The notes under the pieces: generated by a model
The model's input: the letters and a program-made list of their open reading frames with translations, nothing else
The model's database searches: none
Told to the model about the DNA's origin: nothing
Translations under genes and position numbers: made by a program
Source of the DNA: Guadua angustifolia
Lineage: Eukaryota; Streptophyta; Magnoliopsida; Poales; Poaceae
Direction of reading: 5' to 3'
DNA length: 64,000 nt
NCBI GenBank assembly: GCA_036346375.1
Contig: CM070512.1
Coordinates: 36,750,466-36,814,465, forward strand
Part shown: positions 50,568 to 60,106 of the stretch, piece by piece
How positions within the stretch are numbered: position 1 is the stretch's first letter
Layout of the letters: every line of letters begins with the position of its first letter

Positions 50568-51389
50568 CATGCTGTTAGAAATGAGGCCCATGTGGCCCAT
50601 TTATATCTAATGCCAAAGTTACAAAGAGTAGTACCATATTACTAGTTGAGAGAGGAGAATGCCAACTTAAAAGGGAGAGCTCCCATCATGCCTTGTAATG
50701 AGGCATATGGAGGGTGAGGAGCATGGCTAAAGTCACACGCACGCGCGCGTGTATTTCGCAAATTACCGCGTATTTCCACATGTTTTTCCCACATGACTTG
50801 TGACTTACCATGGCGTCGGTTTCTAATAGAAACAGTCATTTTGACCGTTTGAATGACAAATTTAAACATCCAATTAATTCTGCGGTTACTAGCGTTTAAT
50901 GGTGCTGTAATTCATTGACCGTTACTGGTGCAAGACTATAAAATCTGGAGATATCCAGACAGATGTGTTTTTTGGCTCTTGCGCTCGCGTTCATCCACCG
51001 TGATCTATGTTGAGTCTTCATGCTGCGCTCGTTCCTCTCCGAACCATTGCCGCTGCGAGAACCTGCACGGAGGCGGCAATAAGGTTTCTGGGCAGCACAA
51101 CTACGCGACCGCTCGAGCTCTTCATCTTGTTATTGGACGTAGGACATGATCCACGACGTCGACTACTTCCTCTGTGGCCGGTCGCTATTGCGCTGCTTCC
51201 TTTTCATCATCAAGCCCATCGTAAGAATTCTACTATTTTCTCTCTGTTCGTCTCGTACACGACATTTCTAGATCTACTTTTCAGAAATATGTGGTATCTT
51301 CTGTCTAGCCTGTTGTACTTGATTATTTTGGGATTATGTTTCATATTCAAATCTGAAATTAAAATAATACCTAGATATCTAACACATGC
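50568..51389 (+). mobile_element. Solo LTR (812 bp, Copia-like) with TSD CATGC
   Basis: The LTR is 50573-51384. It starts TGTTAGAAATG and ends ATATCTAACA, giving short inverted ends TGTTAGA/TCTAACA. A perfect TSD CATGC lies at 50568-50572 and 51385-51389. A TATA-like ACTATAAAAT is at 50935-50944. The overlapping open frames (50928-51149, 51007-51435) fall in the LTR and are not genes. No internal domain is present. Confidence 0.8.
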
Positions 51390-51807
51390 CAAGCATAGGA
51401 GACAGGCACATGGGCGAGATGCCGAGGCAACGTGAGGGCCAGTGGGTCTTGAGAACGCAGACAACAGAGTTAGGTGGGTTTTGGTGGAGTGCACGCCTTG
51501 AGTCTTGCGCGCACGAGACACGTAGGTGGGTCACATGAGGCCTCGTGCTGTATTTGGGTAGCACGGGAGAAGCGCCGCCTTCGGGTAGGCGGAAGGAGCC
51601 CTGCCATGGTGGGCAATACCCTGCTCCCTTGCTTGCTCACGCTGCCATGGCCCAGCCACCTTCCACGCTCCTCGAGTGTGGCAAGGGGACATGTGTTGCT
51701 TGCCGTGCCTTCCATAGTGTGAGAAGATGCGATTTTTACCGATGCGTTTGTAGAGCTAGGTGTGCAAAAAAAAAGTTACAAGGGCAATATAAGCACAGTG
51801 CACCTAG
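51390..51807. other. Intergenic, no gene recognised
   Basis: GC-richer stretch with overlapping short open frames on both strands (51470-51722). None has a known motif, and no TIR or LTR end was seen. Confidence 0.4.
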
Positions 51808-52895
51808 CTTTTTTGGTGGGCATGTGGTACGGTAGATGTAACACAGCACGTATGTGCATAGGTTGGGTCAGCACTGCATGATTGTTAGGGTGGTTTGGGC
51901 CGATGGTCAGGGTGCGATGGACGGCCTGACATAGCACACCACAATGGGCCATGTTTGGTGGCACAAGACTCTGAGCCAGAGCAGACGCGACGTAAGTACA
52001 ATCTGACTTTGTACGAGTTTTTTTTACAATTTTCAAGAAATATTATAAAAAGTTTGGCGACAGAAGTAAAACAAGAAGAACTATCTCAACAATGCAATAA
52101 ACATAAGACAGTTCGAGCGTTTCAAACATGTGGGAGAAGCTAAAAGACAAGGTAGCTCATTTTCCGAAACACTGAGCAGGTTGCAATGGAATCTACGAGC
52201 AGAGGCCAACCACTATCTCAACACGCCTTTTGTGAAGAATTGATAAAATTTAGTTATTTTCCCCGATATTTGTGACTACTACCTTAATTTTGTATATCTC
52301 TAATTCTTTTTCTTTTCTTACAATAATGTAACTGAATCATATCTAAACCGATATGGCATAACGTACTAGCTAATGGACCATATCTGAAGTTCTCGAAGAT
52401 GAGTCGAGTTGACATAGAACGGCAAACTGACTAGATATAACATGGTTTAGACCTGTGGCCCATCGTGCGCCTTGCACGGCACGATGTCCAGGTAACTTCG
52501 CATCACAACAGTACTAGAAATATAGCGTAGTGCAACGACAATAATGCAGCTGCTCCTTCCGGAACCGTCTAAAGTCTTAACTTATGCCATACGGATTGCG
52601 GAATTAAGGATGGTGCTAGTCGATCTTTCAACGGAGGATCCTACAAAGCAAAATTATCTGTCCAGTATGACGCAGTAATCCCATTAACTATCACGGCCCC
52701 GATATTTCTCTTGAGCCCCATTAACTGGCAATTCAATCGGTGAATGCGACTGTACTATACGTACGATTAGTTGCAAGCTCTTTCAAGCCACACCCAACTC
52801 ATCTTCTCAGCACCTTTCCACGCTACTCGGTGTTAGCTGCAGGTTAATTGCCTAACCAAGACATGAGAGATTCTTCGCTAGGCTAGGTTTACATA
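51808..52895 (+). repeat. NLR upstream duplicate, copy A
   Basis: Two joined parts. 51808-52540 matches block B at 54213-54418 plus 55208-55740 (GTGGCACGGTAGAT-like start, GAACTATCTCAA, AGCTAAAGACAAGG-like, CATCACAACAGTACTAG). 52545-52895 matches the NLR 5' flank copies: CGATCTTTCAACGGAGGATC, ATCCCATTAACTGGCAATTC, TGTACTATACGTACGATTAG, TTGCAAGCTCTTTCAAGCC, then TTGCCTAACCAAGACATGAG. It has lost the 5'UTR and start codon seen in copies C and D. Confidence 0.8.
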
Positions 52896-54150
52896 TCATC
52901 CCCTAATTAAAGTTTGCAAGGTTCCGGCTCAGTGAGCCTATCCACGTGTCACCCTTGCCTAATTTGCAAAAAAGCCCCCGCATTTCTTCAAATTACGGAT
53001 AGATCCCTATAAATTACAAATAGGTCCTTCATGATTTTTTGTGAGGGGAAGATATTTTTTCTGAATCGCGTGTAGGTCCCTCGTTCGCCGTTTTACAGAA
53101 AAACACTCCCGTTAAATTCAAATCATGAACATGCCCTTTTATAGTTTTTCAGGATAGCGAACAGGTCCAAAAACATAACAAATAGGTCCTTGCTACTTAC
53201 GTCTATGTCATTTCTCCGTTTTTCCTCGGAAAATATGTTTTTGTCACCAGAAATATGTGTGTATCTTTATCTCTAGACTTTTTACCCGGCTCGATTTTCC
53301 AACTCAATCTCTGATATTTTTTAGAACATGTATTATTACTCGGTAAACGCGTAGAATATTATGGTCGACAAAAGAAGGTTGTCGTCTCTAATAATTTCTC
53401 ACCCTTTTCTCTCTAGACTTTTTTTCCACCTCGATTTTCTAGCCCGGTTTTAACTATTTTCCAAAAAAAACGCCGAATGAGATATTTCTACAACTCTATC
53501 TCTCTCTTTTTTTTTACCGTAACTCGGTTTCTGATATTTTCCGTAGTGAAAAATATGTGTACGGTTGTGTCTTTGTAGTTTTTCCCACTTCGATCTATAG
53601 TATTTTTCGAAGCATGTATTATTGATGGGTAAACGTATAGAGTGTTAAATTCAGGAAAAGAAGATCCTCGATCTCTGATATTTTTTAGAACATGTATTAT
53701 TACTCGGTGAACGCGTAGAATGTTATGGTCGACAAAAGAAGGTTGTCATCTCTAATAATTTCTCACCCTTTTTCCTCTAGACATTTTCTCACCCCGGTTT
53801 TCTAGCTCGGTTTCCAATATTTTCCAAAAAAAACGCCGAAATAGATATTTCTATAACTCTATCTCTCTATTTTTTTTACAGTAACTTTCGGTTTCGATAT
53901 TTTCCGTATTGAAAAATATGTGTACGGTTGTATCTTTGTAGTTTTTTCCCCTACTTCGATCTATAGTATTTTTCGAAGCACGTATTATTGACGGGTAAAC
54001 ATATAGAGTGTTAGATTCAAGAAAAGAAGATCCTTTCTCCATTTTTCTTGAAATCTTTTTAAGATTACATGGAATTTATCCTAGAAGACCCAGATATCGT
54101 ATTATGGCTAGCACTCTGCGGCGCGGCGTGCGCCGTGCCCACTTTGCTAG
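52896..54150 (+). mobile_element. Non-autonomous Helitron between copies A and B
   Basis: The 3' end is typical: a GC-rich hairpin, CGGCGC-ggcgt-GCGCCG (54119-54135), ~15 bp before a terminal CTAG (54147-54150), followed by T. The proposed 5' end is TCATCCCCTAATTAAAG at 52896 preceded by A, consistent with A^T insertion but less certain. There is no Rep/helicase coding. An internal 364-bp tandem duplication makes up over half its length. Confidence 0.6.
53308..54033 (+). repeat. 364-bp tandem duplication inside the Helitron
   Basis: TCTCTGATATTTTTTAGAAC starts at 53308 and again at 53672. Each unit continues through GGTCGACAAAAGAAGGTTGT, AAAAAAAACGCCGAA, ATATGTGTACGGTTGT and GAAAAGAAGATCC. 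Copies differ by scattered substitutions and short homopolymer indels. Confidence 0.85.
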
Positions 54151-54212
54151 TTGTAACTTAAGGCTTGATTTAAAAAAAATTAGCTCTTTATTAAAAATAT
54201 ATTGACCATTAC

Positions 54213-54418
54213 CATATCAGCCTTTTGTCGTGGCACGGTAGATATGACATGGCAGGTATACGCATAGGTCGAGCTGGCGCTGCACGATTGTTATGGTCGT
54301 GCCGCGTCTTACGACTGGGTACGATGGGACAGGACACATCTTGATGGGTCGTGTTTGGGATAGCACAACACGCTACAGGGCCGACGTGTGCGACACAGGT
54401 ATGACATGCAATCGATGC
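54213..54418 (+). repeat. NLR upstream duplicate, copy B, first piece
   Basis: Matches ~51808-51985 of copy A (GGCACGGTAGATATGACA versus GGTACGGTAGATGTAACA). It is interrupted by the hAT relic at 54419. Confidence 0.7.
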
Positions 54419-55215
54419 GATGGCGTATCCAAAAACTTTGAAAGGAGGGGCTTAAATTGAGACCTCCAAACTAATATATATAATATACTAATATATATAT
54501 AGTATTTTTGAGAACATAGAACATGACATAATGATATATATAATATAAAAATAACACTTATCTAACAGTCGCATATAATGTAAATCGTAACATTACAAAG
54601 AAAAAAACGTATGGATCATTACTTCTTAAGAGTTGATAGTTGATATATATGGGTTTTCATGTTCTGAAAACGTTGCAAAATATCTTCTATGTCTATCTTG
54701 GAAAATATGTCTCGCTCGATATAGCATACTATGAGATCATTTAACCAGTCATCACTTATCTTATTACGCAAATCTATCTTGATAATCTTCATTGCCGAGA
54801 AAAGCCCTTTCAACTGTAGCTGTGCCCACAGATAAAACTAATGATAATTCAATAAGCCTATAGACCAATAGATAAACAACATGCTTTTCTGCTTCAACCA
54901 TCATCACCACGAGACTAGCAAGATCATCACAACTTGAAAATTATTCTCTTCTCAAGTCATCAATGAATAAGTCAAGTTATACTTCCAAAACCACACGATT
55001 ATATGATAAGAAATCATATGAATAAATCTCTAATATCTGAAAGCGTGCGGCGTGCTTGACGCCGGCGTCAGCAACTGCGAGTTTACGACTCTGACAGATG
55101 ACGGCTCCACTTCCTAAAAACTGAAGGATCTAAAATCTGCATATTGGACCAGTAGGGGAGGTCATGGGTGGGGCTCTAGCCCACCGCCCCCCTTTGGATC
55201 GCCACGCATCGATGC
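54411..55215 (-). mobile_element. hAT transposon relic with 8-bp TSD ATCGATGC
   Basis: The element proper is 54419-55207 (789 bp). Ends are GATGGCGTATCC and GGATCGCCACGC, which form an imperfect TIR. A perfect 8-bp TSD ATCGATGC lies at 54411-54418 and 55208-55215; eight bases is the hAT hallmark. Copy A lacks the insert. It carries only the C-terminal part of a transposase on the minus strand. Confidence 0.82.
54619..55040 (-). pseudogene. hAT transposase C-terminal (hATC dimerisation) relic
   Basis: Minus-strand reading gives VVMMVEAEKHVVYLLVYRLI, then ELSLVLSVGTATVERAF. After a frame break near 54800 it gives SAMKIIKIDLRNKISDDWLN, LIVCYIERDIF and ILQRFQNMKTH, ending in a stop at 54619. The VYRLIELSLVLSVGTATVERAFSAMK-type order matches the C-terminal dimerisation region of plant hAT / zinc-finger MYM-type transposases. 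The catalytic N-terminal part is missing. Confidence 0.75.
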
Positions 55216-56075
55216 ACATGACTTTTGCACAAGTTTTTTTAGAAGTTTGTGATAAATATTATGAAAATTTGGTAGCAGAAATGATGTAAAAAGAACTATC
55301 TCAATAATATAACAAGCATGAGGCGGTTCGAGTGTTTGAAGTGTATGGGAGAAGCTAAAGACAAGGCATATAACTTGTTTTCGAAAACAATGAGTAGGTT
55401 GTAATGGAATTTCTAAGTAGGGATCAACCGCTATACCGACATAATTTTTATAGAGAATAAATAAATTTAATTTTTTTCTCTGATATTTATGTCTATAGTC
55501 TTAGCTCTGTATGTTTTAACTCTTTTCCTCTTCTTCTAATGATACAAATGAATCGAATATAGGCTGATATAACGTGGTAATAGACTATAGATTCATCAGA
55601 GAAGTTAAACTGGTACTATGTGATAAGCTAGTTAGGCATGAAAAAGGTCTAGACTTTGGCCATTATGACAATGCCACACCGTGCACGGTACGTTGCCTTG
55701 GTCACTTCACATCACAACAGTACTAGTACTACTGCACAGACGCGATATTTCTCTGGAGTCATTGCTAGTGGCGAGTTTTATTTTACGGTTTCTAAGATTG
55801 TCATATTATTTAAAGATATTTAAGTAGATGAATGAAATAAGAGTCACAATACACAGTTTCATTTTACGGTTTCATATGCTAACCATCGCATTTAATTGCA
55901 AGGCATAAGATTGAGCGAAGTTAGATGAAATGAAACTCTATAACCTCCGGTGCTAGTTTCAATAGGTTTTATAGTCTTAGAAACAGTATACATCCAGTTT
56001 CATCCTGATTAAACTCATTCCCTCTCTCTCTTCATAATTATCATACCATATCATCTAAATTATTGATGTATCATA
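55216..56075 (+). repeat. NLR upstream duplicate copy B, second piece, plus inserted AT-rich sequence
   Basis: 55216-~55740 matches ~51990-52540 of copy A. From ~55770 to 56075 the sequence is absent from copy A. It holds paired phrases (TTTTACGGTTTC twice, GTTTCTAAGATTGTC near 55788 and AGTCTTAGAAACAG near 55973 in opposite sense), so a decayed fold-back MITE is likely, but its ends were not fixed. Confidence 0.6.
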
Positions 56076-56425
56076 TCTCTACTACTTCTAATTAGGAGTT
56101 GGTGGTGATACGTCCATTCTCTAACACCAACCCACGTTTAAACCGTGAAAAAAACCACCGATGGAAAAAAACCAAACCGACCGACGGAAAAAAACCTAAG
56201 CCGTTTTTCGCTCCGTTCCTCACGATATGCTCACCTCCCGACTTCTACACAAACATGATAGCCGCCCCATCTGCGAGTCCAGATATCTTCCCCGGTGCGT
56301 CTCCGCTCCTCCGTAATTGGGAGAAATAGATGTTTGATCTTGTAGCACAATTTTCTTTTATTACTTGACCTTTCTGTTATGTTATTAATTTTATTTTTAG
56401 TAGCAACGCACGAACATTAAACTAA
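56076..56425 (+). mobile_element. Small non-autonomous Helitron (350 bp)
   Basis: Starts TCTCTACTACTTCTAATTAG (preceded by A) and ends GCAACGCACGAACATTAAACTAA (followed by T). It shows Helitron 5'-TC and 3'-CTRR ends with A^T insertion. The 3' end strongly resembles the minus-strand element at 62948. The short frame 56099-56329 lies inside and has no domain. Confidence 0.7.
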
Positions 56426-56464
56426 TCATTTAATAAGAATAAAACCCTCATAAAACCTCCACTA

Positions 56465-56866
56465 AGTATGGCCTTAACTGGTAATTCAATCTGTGAATGC
56501 AACTGTACTATATGTACGATTAGTTGCAAGCTCTTTCAAGCCACACCCCTCTCATCTTCTCAGCGCCTTCCTCGCTTGTCTCCCCATTGCACGCGTGAAG
56601 TACTACTGTTTTTGATTCCTTTATTTCCGCCGCCTTTACTAGAGCACTCAGCCTGTCTGTGTTTGACTCCGGTTGCTCGGGTACACTCATGTATGTATTC
56701 ATGGAAAAATGGGTTTCTTAGCATCCGTACTAGACGCGAATACACGTGTGTGTTGCGTGCGTATGATGGGTGGATTGTGCGTCGCCTTGTAAAAAAAAAA
56801 GAGAGTAGCATATAGATCAATCCGTTTGAATGTTTCATATTGCACGGTATTATCTGGCAGGTTAAA
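56465..56866 (+). repeat. NLR 5'-flank, copy B (promoter and 5'UTR part)
   Basis: Contains TTAACTGGTAATTCAATC, TGTACTATATGTACGATTAG, TTGCAAGCTCTTTCAAGCC, CAGCGCCTTCCTCGCTTGTC and GCGTGAAGTACTACTG, ending in divergent sequence. The promoter-like part matches copy D closely, but the start-codon segment is lost. The 115-codon plus frame (56468-56815) has no domain and is not supported. Copy B resumes at 57326 after a MITE nest. Confidence 0.75.
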
Positions 56867-57325
56867 GGCTTGTTTGTTTCAGTTTTAAATTCTCTAAATG
56901 TTAATTCTAGATTTTAGTTGTAAAAAAGTTGATTTTTCAAAAACTGGAATCTAAAAGTATATATAAGGGTGTGTTTGGCAGGGATTCAGCTTCTCCAGAT
57001 TCGTGAATCTAGTGAATTTGAAAATTCTAACTTCACAAGATTCGTGAAGCTGAAGCTGTGAGTACATTAAGAGTGTTTACATAGATCATCTTGTTTACAT
57101 TTTAGACCAAAATATAAACTTAATTCACTTTATTTTAGCCTACAAGTTTGATTTGGTGAAATTTGGAATCTGAGCTCTACCAAACAGAGCCCTAAGTGAA
57201 TTGTGGATTCTAGTGTATATGGATAGGTTGAATTATGAGAATCGAATTCTAAAATCAGACTATTTATTTTTAATTCTATTTTTGCAACCAGAATCCACAT
57301 TTAAAAGCTAAAACAGATAGACTCC
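56867..57325 (+). mobile_element. MITE (outer) in copy B, Tourist/hAT-like, carrying a nested MITE
   Basis: Left end GGCTTGTTTGTTTCAG, right end CTAAAACAGATAGACTCC: imperfect inverted ends. Copy A reads GGTTAATTGCC at the corresponding site, so the whole segment is an insertion. The TSD is unclear (about TTAA/CAA), so the superfamily is uncertain. Confidence 0.55.
56964..57195 (+). mobile_element. Tourist-type MITE (226 bp), TSD TAA
   Basis: The element is 56967-57192. It starts GGGTGTGTTTGGCAGG and ends CTACCAAACAGAGCCC, flanked by TAA on both sides. TIR and 3-bp TSD fit PIF/Harbinger-derived MITEs. It is inserted in the outer MITE at 56867. Confidence 0.8.
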
Positions 57326-57406
57326 AATTGCCTAACCAAGGCATGAGAGATTCTCCGCTAGGCTGGGTTTAGCTACTAGTACTACAACACACTAGAACGA
57401 CAATAA
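57326..57406 (+). repeat. NLR upstream duplicate copy B, last piece
   Basis: AATTGCCTAACCAAGGCATG through CTAGGCTGGGTTT matches the end of copy A (52845-52890). It then runs into ACTAGAACGACAATAA, which resembles the region before copy A's CGATCTTT segment. This is a tandem junction into copy C. Confidence 0.7.
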
Positions 57407-57674
57407 GAGCATCTCTAATGGTGTCACTTGACCATTTATAAAGTCTTATCTTAGCATTTTGCTAATATGGAAAAGAGAAAATGAGAAAAGAAATATAGAC
57501 CGGCTACTAATTTATAGCCAGACTATAACTGATTCCAAGTCACTTATTATCTATGTGGGTTAATATTTAATTTTATAGATAATGCTATAGCTAATCAATT
57601 GAAGAGATTGTCTATATGCTATCTATAGATGACATAGATATTTCTTATAGTTAGTACTATTAGAGATGCTCTAA
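57404..57674 (+). mobile_element. Tourist-type MITE (265 bp), TSD TAA
   Basis: The element is 57407-57671. It starts GAGCATCTCTAATGG and ends CTATTAGAGATGCTC, flanked by TAA at 57404-57406 and 57672-57674. It lies at the B/C junction of the NLR 5'-flank array. Confidence 0.82.
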
Positions 57675-58041
57675 GGACGATACTATTTAATCGATCTTTC
57701 ATTGGAGGATCCAACAATGCAATTATCTGTTTACGGACGCAGTAATCCCATTAATCATCTCGGCCCCATTCCCATTAACTGGCAATTCAATCTGTGAATG
57801 CGACAGTACTATACGTACGATTGGTTGCAAGCTCTTTCGAGCCACACCCATCTCATCTTCCCAGCGCCTTCCTCGCTTCTCTCTCCCCACTCCACGCGTG
57901 AAGTACTACAGCCTTTTGATTCCTTTAATTCCGCCTTCTTTACAGACTGGCACTGCAGCCCGGCTGCCCAACATGTCTGTGCATCGACACGTGAGAAGCT
58001 AGTAACAAAGTAAACAGATCGATCGAGATGAACATCGCCAT
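57675..58041 (+). repeat. NLR 5'-flank, copy C, with duplicated start codon
   Basis: Order: ATCGATCTTTCATTGGAGGA, ATCCCATTAACTGGCAATTC, TGTGAATGCGACAGTACTAT, TTGCAAGCTCTTTCGAGCC, GCGTGAAGTACTACAG, CACGTGAGAAGCTAGTAAC, then GATCGATCGAGATGAACATC (the same 5'UTR/start as the real gene at 58549-58568). After ATGAACATCGCCA it passes directly into copy D at about 58042. It lacks the ~215-bp segment found in copy D. Confidence 0.88.
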
Positions 58042-58135
58042 TATTTCATCTGTCCAGAATGACGAAGTAATCCCATTAATCATCTCGGCCCCGATATTTC
58101 TCTCGAGCCCCATTAACTGGCAATTCAATCAGTGA
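58028..58135 (+). CDS. Small ORF from the duplicated NLR start codon (35 codons)
   Basis: ATGAACATCGCC at 58028 repeats the first four codons of the NLR and then reads duplicated promoter DNA in frame, ending at TGA 58133-58135. If transcription begins in copy B or C, this would be an upstream ORF for the NLR; if it begins in copy D, it is not transcribed. It is not expected to encode a functional peptide. Confidence 0.35.
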   Translation: MNIAIISSVQNDEVIPLIISAPIFLSSPINWQFNQ

Positions 58136-58557
58136 ATGCAACTGTACTATATGTACGATTAGTTGCAAGCTCTTTCAAGCCACACCCATCTCATCTTCTC
58201 AGCACCTTCCCTCGCTTCTCCCCACTCCTGACAACCGACGACGCCGCCACCGTTTCTCGCTGTCTCCAGCGAAGTAGCTTGCCGCTAGTGTCCGGATCCG
58301 GCCGGATCTGAGTCGCCAGCCGTGGAGATCGCTACGTCGGCGGTAGCCAGCCGCACGGCAAGCAGTCCGACGTTCATGGTTTCTTTCTCTTGTCGTCCAC
58401 GCGCACGGTACACTAAGTAACATTCCCGTCTCTCGCGTGAAGTAGTACTGTCTTTTGATTCCTTTATTTCTGCCTTCTTTGCAGACTGCAGCCCAACACC
58501 TGTGTGCATCGATCAACACGTGAGAAGCTAGTATCAAAGTAAACAAGATCGATCGAG
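58042..58557 (+). promoter_or_regulatory. NLR 5'-flank copy D: proximal promoter and 5'UTR
   Basis: The copy directly attached to the NLR exon. ACTGTACTATATGTACGATT (58141-58160) offers a TATA-like CTATATG conserved in all four copies. It is followed by TTGCAAGCTCTTTCAAGCC and a CT-rich tract where transcription may start. It holds an extra segment (~58229-58437, GC-rich, TCCGGATCCGGCCGG) absent from copies B and C. TTCTTTGCAG at 58477-58486 looks like a splice acceptor, so a 5'UTR intron is possible. The CACGTGAGAAGCTAG and GATCGATCGAG blocks precede the ATG at 58558. Confidence 0.6.
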
Positions 58558-59372
58558 ATGAACATCGCCACAGGGGCGATGAACGCCCTGCTCCCCAAGC
58601 TGGCGCAGCTGGTGGTTGACGAATACAAGCTTCAGAAGGGTGTTAAGGGAGAGATCAAGAAACTCCAAAAAGAGCTGACATGCATGAACGCTGCCCTCCG
58701 CAAGGTGTCCGAGGTGCCGATGGACCAGCTTGAGGAACTGGACAAGATCTGGGCCGATGAAGTGAGGGAGCTGTCCTACGACATCGAGGATGCCGTTGAC
58801 GACTTCATGGTGAGTGGCAAGAAGCGTAAACGCACTGAGTCATGGAGCTTGATGGCGTTGTCTGACAAGGCCACCAACTTGCTCAATACTGCCAAGAGTA
58901 ACCATGAGATCGGCAATGTTATCAAGGACATCATGAGCCAGGTCAAGGAGGCAAAAGAGCGCCGCGATAGGTATAATTTAGATGGTGTTGCTGCTAAGCC
59001 AGAAGGGGTGCCTGTTGATCTTCGCATAGAAGCGATGTTCAAAAAGGCAACAGAACTAGTTGGCATTGCTGGGCCAAAAAATGTGCTAGCCAAGAGGCTC
59101 ATGGAAGAGGATGGCTTATCGAGGCAGCAACCACAGATAATTTCTATTGTTGGATTTGGAGGCTTGGGGAAGACTACTCTTGCCAAAGCGTTGTTTGATG
59201 AGCTTAAAGCAAAGTTTGAGTGCAAGTTTTTTGTTTCGGTGTCCCTTAAACCTGACATAAAGATGATATTCAAGAGAATACTCCACGAGCTTGGCAGGAA
59301 TGGCATCACAAATGAAGCTTGCGATGAGATGCAACTTATAAAAGAAATTAAAGGGCTCCTCGAGAATAAAAG
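58558..59372 (+). CDS. CC-NB-ARC (NLR) disease-resistance protein, exon 1
   Basis: 271 codons plus two bases, uninterrupted. Residues ~5-140 form an Rx-type coiled-coil domain with the EDVID-like motif YDIEDAVDDF (74-83). A linker with ELVGIAGPKNVLAKRL (166-181) leads to the NB-ARC domain, with P-loop GFGGLGKTT (199-207) and RNBS-A-like FECKFFVSVSLKPD (220-233). It ends LLENKR, at an AAAAG/GTAAAT donor (59372/59373), phase 2. Rice NLRs often have an intron exactly here, before the kinase-2 YLIVIDDIW-type block. NLRs are cytoplasmic nucleotide-switch receptors that trigger defence on sensing pathogen effectors. Kinase-2, GLPL, MHD and LRR parts are not present downstream in this window. The ATG at 58558 is supported by the duplicated 5'UTR/ATG in copy C. 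Confidence 0.9.
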
Positions 59373-60106
59373 GTAAATTTCTTTATGCTGCATATTCTTC
59401 CTCGTGGTAAATACAAGTTTTTCCGCTTTTTTTTTGAGAGAGAGACACAACAAAAGTATGCAATAACTAATCTTTTTGCACATTTTAATTAGCTCACCAT
59501 TTTAAACTGCCAGGTAGGAGTACTTTTCCTAGCCTATGGTTTGATATATAATATTGTACGTACACAGTTGTAATATTAGAAGTTCACTGTACATGCTGTT
59601 TCGTTTTGTACAAAATAGTACGCATATTTTCTTTGAGACCAATTTTTTATTTGACTCTTTATAATAAAATGCATTAATTTAGTTAAAATAGATGGTTAGC
59701 ATGATATTATTGCCTAAAAGAAAATGTCAATTTTATTTTTGTTATTGGATCTGTAATTCGGTCTAACCCTGCATGCATGCATGTCAGTGATACGACTAGT
59801 AGTCACATGCAAAAGCAAATTTGCAGCAGGACGTAATTTAAAAAAACAATTGATCTAGCAGTAAGTGTCTCGTGGAACAAGCGTTTTAAATCTGGATTAC
59901 ACCAGAGTATCACAGCAACTTGGAGAAAAGCTATCAAAAATAGCTGAAACTCGCACAGAGGCTATCTTACAGCGTAATTTTACGAAAAGTTTTTTCTATA
60001 TTGTTTTTTACTGCCAATCAAATACTATATAAAAATGAAGAGCTTCCCTAACAAAATACCAAGCATTGTCCAGGAAGATATAAATATTTGCAATACTACA
60101 TTGTTG
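59373..60106 (+). other. Start of putative NLR intron 1, or 3' flank of a truncated gene
   Basis: Begins with donor GTAAATTTC. AT-rich with no NB-ARC or LRR coding in any frame. A TGCATGCATGCATG patch is at 59770-59782. The putative intron continues to the window end. Confidence 0.5.

Noticed and set aside
50292..50869. Minus-strand open frames of 75-102 codons
   Set aside because: No recognisable domain; one crosses the start of the solo LTR at 50573.
56468..56815. 115-codon plus-strand frame in promoter copy B
   Set aside because: Starts in promoter-like DNA shared by all copies, is not open in copies A, C or D, and has no domain.
58199..58546. 115-codon minus-strand frame upstream of the NLR
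   Set aside because: Antisense to a duplicated promoter/5'UTR and not conserved in copies B and C.
58776..59483. 235-codon minus-strand frame opposite the NLR exon
   Set aside because: A shadow of the NLR coding strand with no domain of its own.
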